This document shows positions 1 to 13,226 of a stretch of 64,000 nt of DNA, one piece after another. Positions within the stretch are counted from its first letter, which is position 1; every line of letters begins with the position of its first letter. The stretch lies in NCBI GenBank assembly GCA_036583965.1, contig JAZBQD010000030.1, forward strand, positions 86,275,800-86,339,799, given 5' to 3'. The notes beneath the pieces were generated by a model, which saw only the letters and a list, made by a program, of their open reading frames with translations, was not told the origin of the DNA and searched no databases. The position numbers and the translations under genes were made by a program. The stretch is from Prunella strophiata. Lineage: Eukaryota > Chordata > Aves > Passeriformes > Prunellidae.

Positions 1-3000
1 TTTTGTAAACAGAATACTCCATGACCAAAGCCCTGAGAAGTCATTGTCTTTGTAGACATTATTGGTCCAACAAAGGGGTTGAAGAACAGAGGGGAGAAGA
101 TCTATCTGTGGAGGTATCACCCTGCTAAAAAGATTCTGCTAGCTGCAGGAAAAGGCCTGAACCTTCATTTCAACCCCTTAGACAACTGCACTGATTAGAG
201 GGGCTGCTAAATAATGAGACACTGTGGGTTTGCTCAGGGACAAACACAGGAGTCCCTACCTCACTTGCAGATTAACATTTAACTCATGGGATTTCTGGGT
301 TGATTTTTGTGGTGATGTAGTTATAGAAGAAAAAAAAATGCTCTTTATTCTTTTGTTTTGTTTTGTTTTGTTTTTCCTTTTTAATGCAGCTTACATTAAA
401 AAAACCCAATGAAATTCAATTTCTGAATAACCATTAATATGTTGCTCACATTTCAGACAACTCTACTTTGTTTTGGGCATATTAGACTGTGTTCTTTTGA
501 TATGTTTAATTTTTGCAATTGAAGCTTTCTGAACTCACAGTGAGGTATTTGTAGAAAGTTAATTAGCCCATGCAAATTCACTAACATCTGTTTTCTACTT
601 TAAAATAATTGAAATTGTCTTTTATGGTACAGTTAAAAAATTAAATAATTAGTAAAATTTTATGCTATATAAATGACCCAGGCTGTGTTGCAGCCTTCAG
701 ACAGGTTTGATCAACTTTCTTAGGCTGCTCATTGGAAACAAAAAGTCAATTTTACTAAGTTGAGTAGCATATTAAAGACCTGATAGATACCTTGAAAGAT
801 AAAATAAAGTCAGACAATATTCTCCTATGTCTTTCTGTAAAGCACATTATCAGTCTTGGTGAAAATAAGTCTGAGGTAGCTGGTATTATTACAGTTTAAG
901 TGCACATGACCTTGCACAAATTAGGCCATAATCTTGTTATCAAACTGATACAGAAGGAGGTGGACATCTTAAAGATCAGGAGACAGCAGCATTTTCAGGA
1001 CTAAACCCAGTACTACTTATCTACTTATTGGACTAATCAGAAAATTTTTGGGTGAAATTCATTCCACTAAACTGTAGGCACTAAAATGAAAAATATACCA
1101 TGACTCCAACTGCAAGTTAAGGAAAAAAAAATCAAGAGACTTTAGAAGAGCAAATTCCAGATGTTCTAAAAATCCCTGGGCCTGAGATCATATGAGCACT
1201 CTGCTAACTTCATCATATAGCAGGGAAGTCTGTGAAATCTGTGATAATCTAGCAGGCTAGGGATTGGAATCTGAGAGATATTGCAGCCTTTTCCCATTAC
1301 TTGTATTTGAGTCCATGTGTTTTTTTCCATTTTAGAAAGCTTTCCTATCAAACAGCATCAATAATATAAAAAAATATCAAACAGGCATTTAGAAACCTTC
1401 AGTAAAGGTAGTAAAATTTAGTATGGTTTTGTTTTCTTTAGCAATCTGTTTTCTGTTGTCTCTTAGAATGGTGTCTATTAGTAGACAAAATTTTTAACAA
1501 AGCTGTACTTTTATGGGAAATTCCCCTTCACCATTCCAGTCTCAAAATTATCTCTTTCAAAGACATTGCTGTGATATAAGGTTATCTATACATTTTCATG
1601 TATCTTTTACAAGGTATCTTAGGGAATTATAAGAATCTTCTCTCACAGTCTTTACTATATGAATATTCAGTGTAGAGGTGACTACCAGTGATGAGCAAAA
1701 ATTCCTTAAAGTATATCAAGAAATATTTAGATCTGGAAAACCAGCGTGCTATGGCAATTAACACTGCTGACCCCCAAAGAGTACTTCAGAGGATGGTGCC
1801 ACAAAATGAACAACTGTGTTATATAATTGCAGTAACAAAGATTATAACCACAAACAGATGGAAAATATTACTGAGAATACCTCTCAGTGATTGTACCAGT
1901 CAATATTAAAAGTAAAAACGCCTTTCAATATTTTTATGATAATCATAATGGATCAGTGGCAGCAGGAGGGGTGGCTATGTTTGCATGAGCCTCTCCGTGG
2001 AGTTTGCTGCTAGAGGCTGCCTATATCTCCCTTTGCTGAGAAGAAAAAGCTACAAGGCTGCATTTAAGCACTCACAGTAACTGATATTATTTGGCAATCA
2101 GTTGCAGCAGGGATCCACCCAGATCATCAAGTTATGAATGCAACATAACCCCTCTGCCAAGTGTGCAGCACTTAAAGTCTGTGCAGTGCCTAAGAATCCT
2201 TTAAAATATGTCACCTGTTTGGCTTATTCCCTGATTGATAGCTGTAAGCACTCAATGCCTTAGAAACTTTAAAAAATAAACATCTGGATTTTCTTGATAG
2301 GTGATTTTTTTTTTCCTTACTTGCAAAACACTTGGGAATCCTTCAGTACATGAATAACTTTAAGTGGGAAAACAGATAAATAACAAGTTGTGTATTAAAA
2401 TACTTCCTCAAGAAGTACACGAGGGTAATGACAATCTTCCTAACTTCAGTTCATAATACTCACTTATGGGTTAAGAGACAGAGAGAGGATGCAATTGATA
2501 ACAGCCAAGCTGATCAGCAGGTATTAGCTGTTGGTGACAAAGTCCCCATTTAGGTCACCTTCAGCCAGTTGTCTGAAATTAAGATTATTGGGGCCATTGA
2601 TTTCATGGTGATGTTTCAGGGATACCACCAGGTCAGTCAGTCTTAGCAAGGTTTTGGCAAGAAATCATAGACTGCATATTAAAACAAATTGATTAAATTT
2701 TAACTAAAGTTTGAAGAAGAAGGTGAAAATGCATCATACAGAACAAGTTTATTTGTAGTCCTTGTATGTCATCTACATTTGTAAGCCTCCTATGTGAAAA
2801 AACACAGCCATGTAGGACCTAGACTGTGCTACCATTTCTAGGTTTTGCTATGAAGGCTATTACCTTGTACTTGCCAAGGGAATCTTAGTTTTCAGCTCCT
2901 TTCTCTGGAAATAGCCAGGAACAAAAAGAGCATGGCTAAGGAACATTTTGCTATTGCTGACATTCATATGAATACTGAAATGACCCTGTATGGAGCTCTG

Positions 3001-4425
3001 AAGCATATAGAGGAAAGAATGCAACTTGGCTGCTTATTGATGGCATCTGAAAAATATGTTGCCATCACTATTTGACAAAGGAAACAACCTTAAGCTTCTG
3101 ATTGTCATGCACTAATCCTGATAATCCTGACCTTTGTTCATTCTTAAATTCTTATTATTTACTACTGAGAAACCTAAATAACATGAGATTTTGGTATCAA
3201 CAGATTTTGCAGTTGAAGTTTCAGAAACGCAAATCACAAAAAATTTTGGCTGTGACTGCCAAAATAAAGAGTTTTTTCAGGCAAGGATCTAAGGATCAAA
3301 GAAGAAATCTGACACCTCTTTTTTTTTTCACCTTTTATAGAAGAATTGACAGCAACTTCCAACTGGCATTCTGAATTTCAGCACTGTTAAGATTCATGAA
3401 GTTATATTAATTGTAACTCACTTATCCCAGTCCTTAACCACTGTCACCACCTAAAATTAAATGAAGGAGTCACTAGGATATTGACAAATTATGTAAGTGA
3501 TGTAGGAATGGGACTTTTCTTGAATTTGCATTGACCTGTGTTCCAGAATTATTGTTTTGCTTTTAAAAATCTTTGGACCACCCCTTCTGTTTGCTTTCTT
3601 GTGCCCTTAATCCTGAAAAAAACCCCATATTTCGGGCCCCAATAATACCAGTCAAGCAGTTTGCAGAAGTAACTACAATATGTCTGTTTTACCATTGAAA
3701 CTAATAGCATTCTTTGTTAAAGCAAATGATTGGGCACTAATTTCAGTGCAAGAAAAAGCCATGAAAACAAAATTGTCCAAAACAGCATGGTATCTTAAAA
3801 AAGGATGTAATATTCTTAAATGTTTATAAATGATGATTTTATTCACTTTGGAAGACAATCTATCTTCATCAGTGAGGATGCAAAATATAAAATTGAGACT
3901 GTAATAGCTACTTGCCCACCCTTTCACGCCTACACACACTACTTAGGTACTCTAGAAGCTGAAATTTCTGTCTCTGCTGTGAAATAGAGAAGTTCTTCTT
4001 ACTTCAGATACCTGAAAAGGTGATTTATCAAACTCCTTCTTCTTCATGTGATACTATAAAATCAGATAGCATATTGAACTGATTGCTATAGCTCTTCAAA
4101 GTTTGTTTTCCTGAGCGTAGCAGATGCATATCATGAGCTGTTTTAATATCAAAAGGTGTTGTTTATGGATATGTTATTACGTTCCTATACTTGTGTTTCC
4201 TTCTTAATGACAAAGTATGCATTTTCATACAATTTTTCACTGATAAAGTACTTTAAGGTAAAGGACCTAATTGTTTTAAAAGCATTTATCAACAGATATC
4301 ATTAGCAAAATATTTTAATCACTATAGTTTATGTAGACTAAATGTAAGCTTTTATTAATACAAGCTAAGCACTCATTATAAATTTGCACAGAAAATGATA
4401 AAATATTATGTATGAAATGAATCAT
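1..4425. other. AT-rich unique non-coding DNA
   Basis: I see no gene, RNA gene or recognisable transposon here. Open frames are short and end at random stops; the frame at 1688-1909 gives a peptide with no familiar motif. The only simple repeat of note is a TTTTG run at about 348-377. The rest reads as single-copy AT-rich DNA. Confidence 0.6.
348..377. repeat. (TTTTG)n pentanucleotide microsatellite
   Basis: About five tandem TTTTG units run here, ending in a short T run. It is one of several T/G or A/C tracts of the same flavour in the window. Confidence 0.85.
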
Positions 4426-4429
4426 TAGC

Positions 4430-4800
4430 ATGGACCATTAAGTCCTCTATTTTCCTTTAATTGAATTTGTCAGTAGTACCCTCTTTAACTGAAAACCAGT
4501 CATAACCACAAAATTAAATAATAATTAAAGAAACAACTATTCAAAGAGTTGCTTGGTAGCTAAGGTGCCATTTAACCAAAACAGCAATTTAATGTAAATT
4601 GCAGCCCATGTAGACATAGTTCTGAAAATTATACATCCTGTGGTTCATATACGTTTGAATTAGCAAAACATTTTCACAGTCTAGATGTTCTTATAGTGGT
4701 TCTGTAAGCATAAAGGAAGACTGAATAAATTGGTGAAAATAGGTATAAATAGACCTATGGCAATTAAAGCTAATTAAGACTTTACAGAAATAAATTGCTG
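4430..4800. promoter_or_regulatory. Candidate conserved non-coding element, homeodomain-site rich
   Basis: The stretch has little simple sequence and several TAAT-core homeodomain-type sites. They include TAATTAA at 4522-4528 and a paired cluster at 4761-4780 (CAATTAAAGCTAATTAAGAC). Such clusters are typical of vertebrate developmental enhancers, but AT-rich DNA also produces them by chance. No conservation data are available, so the call is an inference. Confidence 0.25.
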
Positions 4801-4809
4801 GCTGTTCCG

Positions 4810-6630
4810 TAAATTTTTAGCAGATTAGAAAATGCACCAACTTACAGCATGGGCATTCAGTCATTCAGTAAAAATGCACTGGATGTGAAACCAAAAATAA
4901 CTCTTTGCCCACTGGTGTTTTCTTCTAACTTTACCCAATTATTAAAAGATAGGTGGAACCTTCTTTTCACAGAATCTTTAGTGCACTGCCCTTTTCACAC
5001 ACAAAAAGGAAAACCAAACCAAACAACTAACCACCCCCACAAAAAAACAAACAAACAAACAAACAAACAAAAACACCAAAAACCCAAAAAAACCCCTTAT
5101 GAATTAGGAACAAATCCAAAAAACATCACTAGCATGTTTGAAAGTGGATCTTGCTCTCTCTGAATAAGCAAAGATGTAGCATGAAAGAGGTCCAAGAGCC
5201 TCCATTGCATATGTAGAGATTTGCTATTGCTACTTCAGACCATAGATTGGGACTATACTTTCTTATTGATTGTGATTGTCTCACATCAATTACCTCTGGG
5301 ACAGTGGTTTTTTTCGTCAGAAAATCTGTTTTGCACAACCAGCAGGGGGAGGCAAGATTTAAGGAAATAAACTGGGAAAACTTCAGGGAAGCAAGTTCTT
5401 TTTAAAAGGGGAGGGCAGTTGAAAGCTTTGAACAAAGGAGAGAGGTGAGTAATACAAGACAGGAGGGTTAAGATGGTATTTTGATTGCTATTTTCATGTC
5501 TATCAAACCATAACATGCAGTTGCCACATGTGTGAAATTTGAAAGAGCTTGCATCAGTTTGTCCATTTTTGCAATGCAACCCATTTTTCTTACTGTGGAT
5601 ATATAGCTGTAGTAAAAAACATTTTATTTCCATTTTCTAGTAATGCAAACTAATATGAAAGAACAGAGCTGTAAGTAAACGATGTTACAAGTTTCAAAGA
5701 CAATGTCTCTTGTTTAAATATTTCACATAATTGACTACTTGTGTTTGAGAACCAATGAAAGAGATGCACAGCTGGACTGAATACCCTAAAATTATTTTCA
5801 GAAATACATATCTCATTGTACTTTTTAATTCTTACTTATACAGCTTTCATTCTTCTGAACAATTTACAAAACAACTTGCGTAGCTATTATGGTTAAATTT
5901 TGATTCTGCTAAGAGCATTTCAAGATATTTTCAGAGAGAGGACCTAACATTTTGATGTATATTCATGTCTTCTCCCTGATTGTTATAATGTAGGGGCACA
6001 AGCCGCATGATGAGGACTAACAGTCAATGTGTGTGCTTGTTGCTGCACAGGATCTATTTTTCAGAGCAGGAAAGGGTGCAGACCTGCTGTGAACAAAAGG
6101 GCTGTTCAGTTGTGTGACTGTGTTCTGCACCAGGCAGGGTGAAAGGTACAACCAAACCCTAAGAGCTTCCTTGGTAAACATGCACATGCAAAGCTGCCTG
6201 CTGAATAACTGGCCCATGAGTTTCATCAGAAGTTCCTACAGATTACTGACTGAACAGCAAAGTATACTGTGTGAACCACAGATAAATATCCTGCTGGTTA
6301 CCTATGTGGATCATCAACGAGCCTTTTCAGCTCATTGCTCCTTCTGTACTCCTCCACAGATCCCACCTGTTATCTGCCTCATAGGTCTACTTGCCTCCAC
6401 ACAGTCTAGACTACTCTTTACAAATATGATTAAAGTGTGTGTGCATGTCTGTTTAAAACCCTACAAATGATATGCATATTTATTTTACATGTATAAACCC
6501 TTAAGAGCATATAGACTTAAAAAGGAGGTATATGCTACCATTTCCAACTGTGGACCAACATGGCAAGAGGGCAGCAGCCAGCTGCCCCTAAGTGCCTGAG
6601 GTAGAGGATGCCATTTGCACAGTAGACCTT
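4810..6630. other. Unique non-coding DNA
   Basis: Apart from the A/C tract at 5009-5096 I see nothing here. Overlapping frames on both strands (for example 5286-5633 minus and 6114-6470 plus) give unrelated peptides with no domain signature and look like chance. Confidence 0.55.
5009..5096. repeat. (CAAA)n-like A/C-rich low-complexity tract
   Basis: The core at about 5041-5072 is a run of AAAC units. Degenerate A/C sequence flanks it on both sides. One strand is nearly free of G and T. Confidence 0.85.
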
Positions 6631-6680
6631 GGATGGGATGGGATGGCATGGGATGGCATAGGATGGCATGGGATGGGATG
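6631..6680. repeat. Decamer minisatellite, five copies
   Basis: Five adjacent 10 bp units occur: GGATGGGATG, GGATGGCATG, GGATGGCATA, GGATGGCATG and GGATGGGATG. They can also be read as a ten-copy pentamer array. The variant order is symmetric apart from the central G-to-A change, which suggests unit duplication after divergence. Confidence 0.9.
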
Positions 6681-6689
6681 TTTGCTGTT

Positions 6690-7800
6690 GTTCTTACCTT
6701 AATCCTAACTTTCTAGGCTCTCATGATACTAAGTCCCAAAGAAGCATGCAGATATAACAGTTACTTGTAATTACAGCTTTGACGAGTTATTTGAATCAAT
6801 GTATTCCAGAGCACAGGAAAAGTTCCAGCCTCATGGCTTTGATACTGACAGATCTGGTGCAAAGTGGGTGTTTGGATACAATGCCAAGCATAATTGGTGC
6901 CAGCAGTGGAGATTACATGTGCTGGCTCTATGGAAGCTTTTAGACTTATACAATTGTTAGGAACAGGGCCATGCATGGTAGCACACATGAAGTCAGAGCA
7001 CAGCCTTTATGTGAAAGTGATATTATTAATTTGGTCTCAGCCTTCAGTATGATTTTTGGAAATAAGAAGGAATACAGACCTTATTGCTTTGGTTCTGCAC
7101 TTCTGTCAAGTTCTTCACTCAAATCAGAGGGTAGATACTGGCACCATCCTCCAGATTCAGCTGCTCTTCTTCACCAGGTTTCAAATATAGCATCTAGAAA
7201 TTTTTATTTTACCTCCTCCAGTAAGGCCATCTGTTCCCATAGCTTTCCCTCAAAACACCTGGTGTTATCTTTTTTAGAATTTCTGGACTTCTATGAGGTT
7301 TTTTTTATCATGTTTAGGGGAAAATAAAGATTTGAAAATACACTTTTAAATAAAGGAGTACACATATTTCTTTTGTTGCTGTTCCCATTTGTCATGCAGA
7401 AAAGTCACAGGCCATTCTGGCTGAATTCAGAAGTCCATTTCACCTACAGTCCTGCCAGGATAAAATGCCTGTTGAAGATGCCTTAAAATGTGAAAAGGAA
7501 ATGTGTATAAAAACTGAGTGACAACAATACTTCAAAGCTCAAACACAGGATTATTTTATTGAAATTCTTACAGGAAATAGTTGGTTTGATTCCCTTTCTC
7601 CATAGCAAGAAATTTTAGCACATTGCAACATTTTTCCACAAAACTTATTGTCTTAACCAAAATATATTATTATTTAAACAACTAAAGGTCTGGATTTAAA
7701 ACCACAAATTCACAACCTGGAAGCACCCCACAAACCCTTTGTGATTTTGCAGTTGCATGACAAAGATATGAAGGTTTGATGGATCTAAGAGGGGATTTGT
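6690..7800. other. Unique non-coding DNA
   Basis: I see no gene or repeat. The 118-codon frame at 6971-7327 gives a peptide with no recognisable motif and overlaps a minus-strand frame, so I do not call it. Confidence 0.55.
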
Positions 7801-7804
7801 GGTC

Positions 7805-7890
7805 TGGAGAACTCAGTGAAATTCCTTGGCCTGTCTTATGCAGAATGTCAGACTAGACTCTGGTGATCACTTAAAATAGAATAATTTAAA
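7805..7890 (+). mobile_element. Ancient CR1-type LINE 3' end relic
   Basis: The stretch includes a GGCCTGTCTTATGCAGAATG segment (7828-7847) followed by TCAGACTAGACTCTGGTGATCA (read in two parts, 7848-7857 and 7858-7869). This resembles the 3' end of old CR1 copies I recall from turtle and crocodilian genomes, where a 'cagga-ggtcagactagatgatc' type sequence precedes a short tail repeat. The AT-rich tail after 7870 is decayed. Only about 80 bp can be aligned by eye, so this is a relic. An exapted fragment or chance similarity cannot be excluded. Confidence 0.5.
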
Positions 7891-9021
7891 ACAGATTCAA
7901 TTCCAGCAGTTTCTAAAAGGTCTGGAAAGACTTAGTGAATTAGCATTTGGAAAGTTAGATCACATTCATGCTTCAAGTAGTCACAGCTTCTCCTCGTCAC
8001 ACATTTTTTTCTATGTGAATAACCAGGTATGAGTAATGTTTCTTGACCAGCAAAAGGATCTGCATCTAAGACACCTGAACCACACCTGCTCCTCTGCTGT
8101 CTGTAAAATTTAAAGGGGGAAGACTTCTTAGCTGACAAGCTGAAGAGTTTTGGATCCAGTGGCTGTCCCACCATACGTACCATCTTCACATTATACCGCA
8201 AGTGAACCTGCCTAAAGTAAAGACTTATTTCAGGGATAACATTTGGGACCAGTGACAAATGCCTGGCTGATCCAGTTGTATAACTTATGCTAAGCTACAG
8301 AGAAAACCCAGACAACCCTTAAGAAATTGTTACAAGCTTGTGTTAAAGCACTTCTAAAGAGGGAAGAATGCTCCAGAGCCAAGCTCCATCAAGCCAATGT
8401 CTTTAATATATGATTTTAAAGATAAAGCACTGAAGTAATTTATAAATTGTCTGTCACCAATGGCTGAACAACACCTTCTTTCTGAGCAAGCTTGAGTTAC
8501 ACTTGAGAAAGTATGTCCTGGCTGAGCACTGAGCATCATTCAACCTGCTGAAGTTGGGTTTGAAAGTGATATGGGCACAGATGCAGTGTTCAAAGGCCAA
8601 TCAGCTGTGTCTGACACCATATACCACCATATGCTTTTAGACAAAATAAAGTACATGAGAGAAAATCAATGCATATTATGACTGATACAATTTCTATCTG
8701 AAAAAGGACAAATTTCCCCATAATCAGTTATGACTTCTATGCTTGACTCTGTAAGAAGAGCTAATAGTGGAGGCTACAGCATGCTCTACCACATGGGAAT
8801 GTGCTTGAGTCTGTATTATCCAGCATTTGTGTGACAAACCAAAAGTCCATTCTCATAGCAGAAGAATTATTTCTGCTAGTAATATTTGTAAATCTGACTA
8901 CATTAAGGGCTTCACATGAGTACAAACCAGATTTATGTCCACGTTCCTCAGGCTTTCACACTATACTACCAAAACCCAATTACAAACCAACCCAAACCAA
9001 TCTGATTAAACAGTGAGTATC
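7891..9021. other. Unique non-coding DNA
   Basis: The minus-strand frame at 7932-8258 (108 codons) is one of the more protein-like translations in the window. It has no motif I recognise, no splice context I could establish, and only one ATG-to-stop span. I treat it as unsupported. Nothing else is apparent. Confidence 0.5.
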
Positions 9022-9060
9022 TTTATTTTTTCCTTTTTTTTTTCTTTTTTTTTTTTTTTT
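9022..9060. repeat. Interrupted poly(T) tract
   Basis: T runs broken by single C residues end in about 16 uninterrupted T. It could be the reverse of a poly(A) tail, but no retroposed body is visible next to it. Confidence 0.85.
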
Positions 9061-11718
9061 CTGAAATCACAACTCCAGTAAATTTAGTGTGATTTGGAAC
9101 AGGCTATTGTTTGCCCACTATTGAAATCCTGTTTGTTTTGGGCATAGGTAGAATAAAAGTTCCATGCACAGAATTGTATACTGAAGAACCTCACAAATTC
9201 TAAATGGACAATAACCTGAGAACATTATGAATGACTACATGTGCACTCTCCAAGGGCTTATTATAAAAACAAGAAGGGCTCGTTCATGCAGAGAAGTTAG
9301 ACAGTCTTAAGAGAATGTTGTGGCTGTATTATTTAATGCCTTTGACTGGGTGAATGGAACAAACTGCCTGGGCATTTTGGGATCACCCCACTGAAAACCA
9401 AAAGCACAGCTGTGAATAAAGTGGAATCCTTCCAACAGATTGAAGACTGAGGTACTGACTGCTAGGGCATGCTGCAGCTGTTGGCCAGCTGCTGTAAGAT
9501 TTCCAACTACAATGGAGCCATTTAATAAATCATCAAGGGTTCTGCATCCCATTCAGTTTGCTTAGTGAAAAAAGGGAAAATGATCACTGACTTTTTCAAA
9601 TACCTACTTGGGAGTTCAGGGATAGACTGACCAGTCTGGACATGTTTGACTTATGTTCAAAAACAGTTGATGACACAGAAGATTTATATGAATATAACAC
9701 ATAGACATGTCAACGTGGAAAATCACAGATCAAAAAATATCTTAATGTACAAAGGATGGTAATTCTTCTATGGAGCAAGTCACAACATGCAAACAATTTT
9801 GGAAAAACCACACAGTGACCCCAGAAGGACATAGGAGAAAACACCCTTGGTGCTCAGAAAGTGTATTATTCCATTTTGTTGTGCTATTATATTTTGGCCA
9901 GCATGCATCCTTCATATTCCAAATAAGTATAGAAAGATTTTCCAGAGAAGTTCACATAGATGAATATTAAGAAAAATAGCGCTGTCCTGTACTAGACAAA
10001 CTCTTTCAATAAACAAGTTCGGCTTTTTTGTATGCTTGTTTTCTAAATTCTGAGACATATCCATATCTTAATCAGAGGTACCATAGGACAATTCAAAAAA
10101 TTCTATAAGGCTTTTGACTTACAGATCGCACCAATTCCCTCTCTCAGGTAAACAATGTTAATTATTGATTTGATTTTCCCTTTAAAAATGAGCTCGTTGT
10201 TTCAGAACAAGTTCAGGATTGCTTGTCCCTATTAATACTTATTTGTCTGTTTCTGCATCTCATGACTTTTCAAATATATATCACTTCCTTTTCAAATTTG
10301 AACCTCTAAAAGTTATTTCTCTTCTGATTTTAAGGGAAAATTATTAATTTTATCTTATTATGTTATATAATAATGCCAATTATCCAAAGATACTTAGGAA
10401 AGAGGATTTTAAGTAAATTTTACATGGATTACCTTGGTGCAAAAAAACCCTCAACAATGTAAGCACCCCAAGTTTTTCAGTGTTATAAATTATTTGCCTT
10501 CACTTTTGTCAGAACAATATTTTATCAGTATAGATTGCTGCTGGTTTTATATATTTGATCTTGAAATTTGGTAATACAAATTCCACTCAGATGTTACGTT
10601 TCTTCCCGTTGTTTTTTTGCCTTTCCGGTCCTGAAGATTGCCAACAGGATTAGATTTATACAGGGTACTTTCAAAAGTGTATTGCAGAATGTTTTTATTG
10701 CAACAGTGTGCAAAAAGTCTTCTCAAGAGCAACCCACAATAGTAGAAGTTTTACAAGGCCAAATTGGATATGTTATGCCCCTCAGCGTGCAAAGGAACAA
10801 AAAAAGGGACAAATAGTTAAGGCTGTAGTTAATTCTATAGTGAAGAGTATGAAGTGGAAGTATCATATGATACAGAACATGTCAAATAGTACCAACACTA
10901 GAAAGGAAATGAGAAGTCAGATGAAGTTAAAGAGTCAGAGAGGCTATCAGTGCAGAAACTGAAGTAATCAAAGATGGCAATTTGGCAGCACATTGCAGAA
11001 GAAAGAAGAATGTTGAAATTGTAAATTCATCAACTGAGATTTCAGTTTGTCAGGACAAAATCTTTTTCTCCACAATTACACAGAGGAAGAATTACCTTTA
11101 ATAGCTCACTCGCCACACCTCATATTCCAGATGATTTTACACACCTTGATAAAGCAGATCTTGTACTTGAAAAATATTTTGATTTCAGCAGTGGGTTCAC
11201 CATTAGTAGCAGCCAAATTCCCATTCAAACTCTCACTCATTTCCCCTGCCTCAGTAGGATAAGAGGAGATAAAAAGAAAACCAGGTAGATCAACATTTGT
11301 GGACAGAGGTAAAGACATGGAGATTGCTTACCAGTTACTATGACTGGCAGAACAGACTTGTCTTCAGAAAAAATAATCTATTGATGATTAAAATTGATTT
11401 GGATAGTGACAAACAAATAAAATGAAATTACAAATATTACAGCTATAACTTTTCTGCTCAATTTTCCAAGCTCTACCTCACTCCTCTACTCCAATCTCAT
11501 TTACTTATGTAATGGGAAGTAGAGAATGAGGACTATGGTCTGTACATGTCAGTTGGTTTCTCCTCTTCCTCTTCATACTTTTCATCTAAACCAGCATGGA
11601 TTCTCAATAAGGCTCCTTGCCCTTTATGAAATATCCACTGTCTCCCAACTTTAGAATCTCTTCCACCTCCTGCTCTGACCTTGGTGTTCTCTCTGCTGTT
11701 TCTCCCCACTGGGTTGGC

Positions 11719-11738
11719 TTTTTTTTTTTTTTTTTTTT
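11719..11738. repeat. Poly(T) tract
   Basis: A run of 20 T residues lies in pyrimidine-rich DNA. Confidence 0.9.
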
Positions 11739-13130
11739 ATTCTCTCCTCTTGTGTCCATAATTTTTGTCATTTATTCAATAAGTCTTCCCGTAGGTGACA
11801 CCAGCTTGGCTGCTGGGTCCTGCCATGAGTCTGCTGGAGGTGTCTGGCATCATCTCTGTGTAGCATAGGGCAGCCTTTGGTCTCTTCTCACACTTGCACA
11901 ATGCTGTGGCTGATATAAAGCCACCTACACCTCTCATGGCTTTACACTGTGCTTCAGTGAGGCTGCTTCCATTGGAGGCACACAAATCTGCAGGACTGAA
12001 TTCGTATTTTGTAAGAGAGTTTCTGCTATGTGAGGTGTGTGTTTTTGCAAGGTACTGTGACAGAGGTGAGAAGTCCATACCTGGAAAAGAGAGTAGCAGG
12101 AAAGGGAAAGAATCTAAATGTCAAAATCATCCACTTTTGCTCTCACAAATCTTCCAAAGTATTAGTGTTTGTTCTGTAAATGATGACTGACATGACCCAG
12201 TAGTAAAGCTTTACTTTTCAGGACAGGGGGAGCTGGTGAATCCTGACACAGCGATCCTCTTAGCCACACTACCTTCAAGTTTTCAACCCAGGTCAGAGTA
12301 TTTCCCATTCAATCTCTATTTTCATTTAGTCTGGACCCTAACTATGGGTCTGATATTACCATAAAGATTTTTTTCTAAAAGCAAGAACTTGCCTGACTAG
12401 CATTTAAAAGGAATATTGTTAGTAAAATCATTAATAGAACTCTGAACATATTTTGCAAAAGAAAATAGGTCCTGTATTATATATTAAAAGAAAATCTAGG
12501 CGAATTCAGAACAAGGTGAAAAAAGTTGAGTCGGTTGAGGAATTCAATGGAATTATATAATTTCAATTATTATTATACTTCAGTGGGAGCATAAGTGAAC
12601 TCTAGAAGGGAGGAATAATTTGGCACCTCTCTTGAGATTAGCCATTTCCTGGTTTCCACAGCACTGGAAGAGATCTTTGTGCTCCCTTGAGGAGTAGCAA
12701 GGTTGAGATCTTCCTCAGAGAGTGAAAGAAGTTGCTGTGGAAACACCTAATACCAATTCAATATAATAACAGTATACTATTTGTTATTTTGAGCAAAAAA
12801 CGTATTTGTCATAATGATGCAATAAAAGAAAAAAAAAAAGTAGGACAGCCTCCAGGCTCTTTGTGGGTAATTAGTAATAGTGAGTAAACCCAAACCTCTT
12901 TTAATATAATTCCTGAATGTGTGCTCAGCTTGGATCTTTATTTTAAAAGTTCATAACATATGACATGATATGTCATGCAGTCACTTTGTAAATGTCAAGC
13001 TCTTAATGGAAAATAAGTCTTTCATTGTTTATTCAACTTATGCTGTACATCCAGCAGCACTCAAACTAGATTTGTCCTGTCTAGTTGCAGGTTCATCACA
13101 TATAAATGTTGCTTTAAATTTTGGTGGTCT

Positions 13131-13226
13131 TTTATTTTGGTTTCCATTTTGGTTTTTTTGGGGTATTTGTTTGTTTGTTTGTTTTGGTTTTTTGTTTGTT
13201 TTGCTTTTTGGATTTGGTTTTTGTGT
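13131..13226. repeat. T/G-rich (TTTG)n low-complexity tract
   Basis: About four perfect GTTT units near 13165-13186 are flanked by degenerate T/G sequence nearly free of A and C. It is the same type as the A/C tract at 5009-5096, on the opposite strand. Confidence 0.85.

Noticed and set aside
7932..8258. 108-codon minus-strand frame with protein-like composition
   Set aside because: I could not place it in a family or define exon borders; too weak to annotate as coding.
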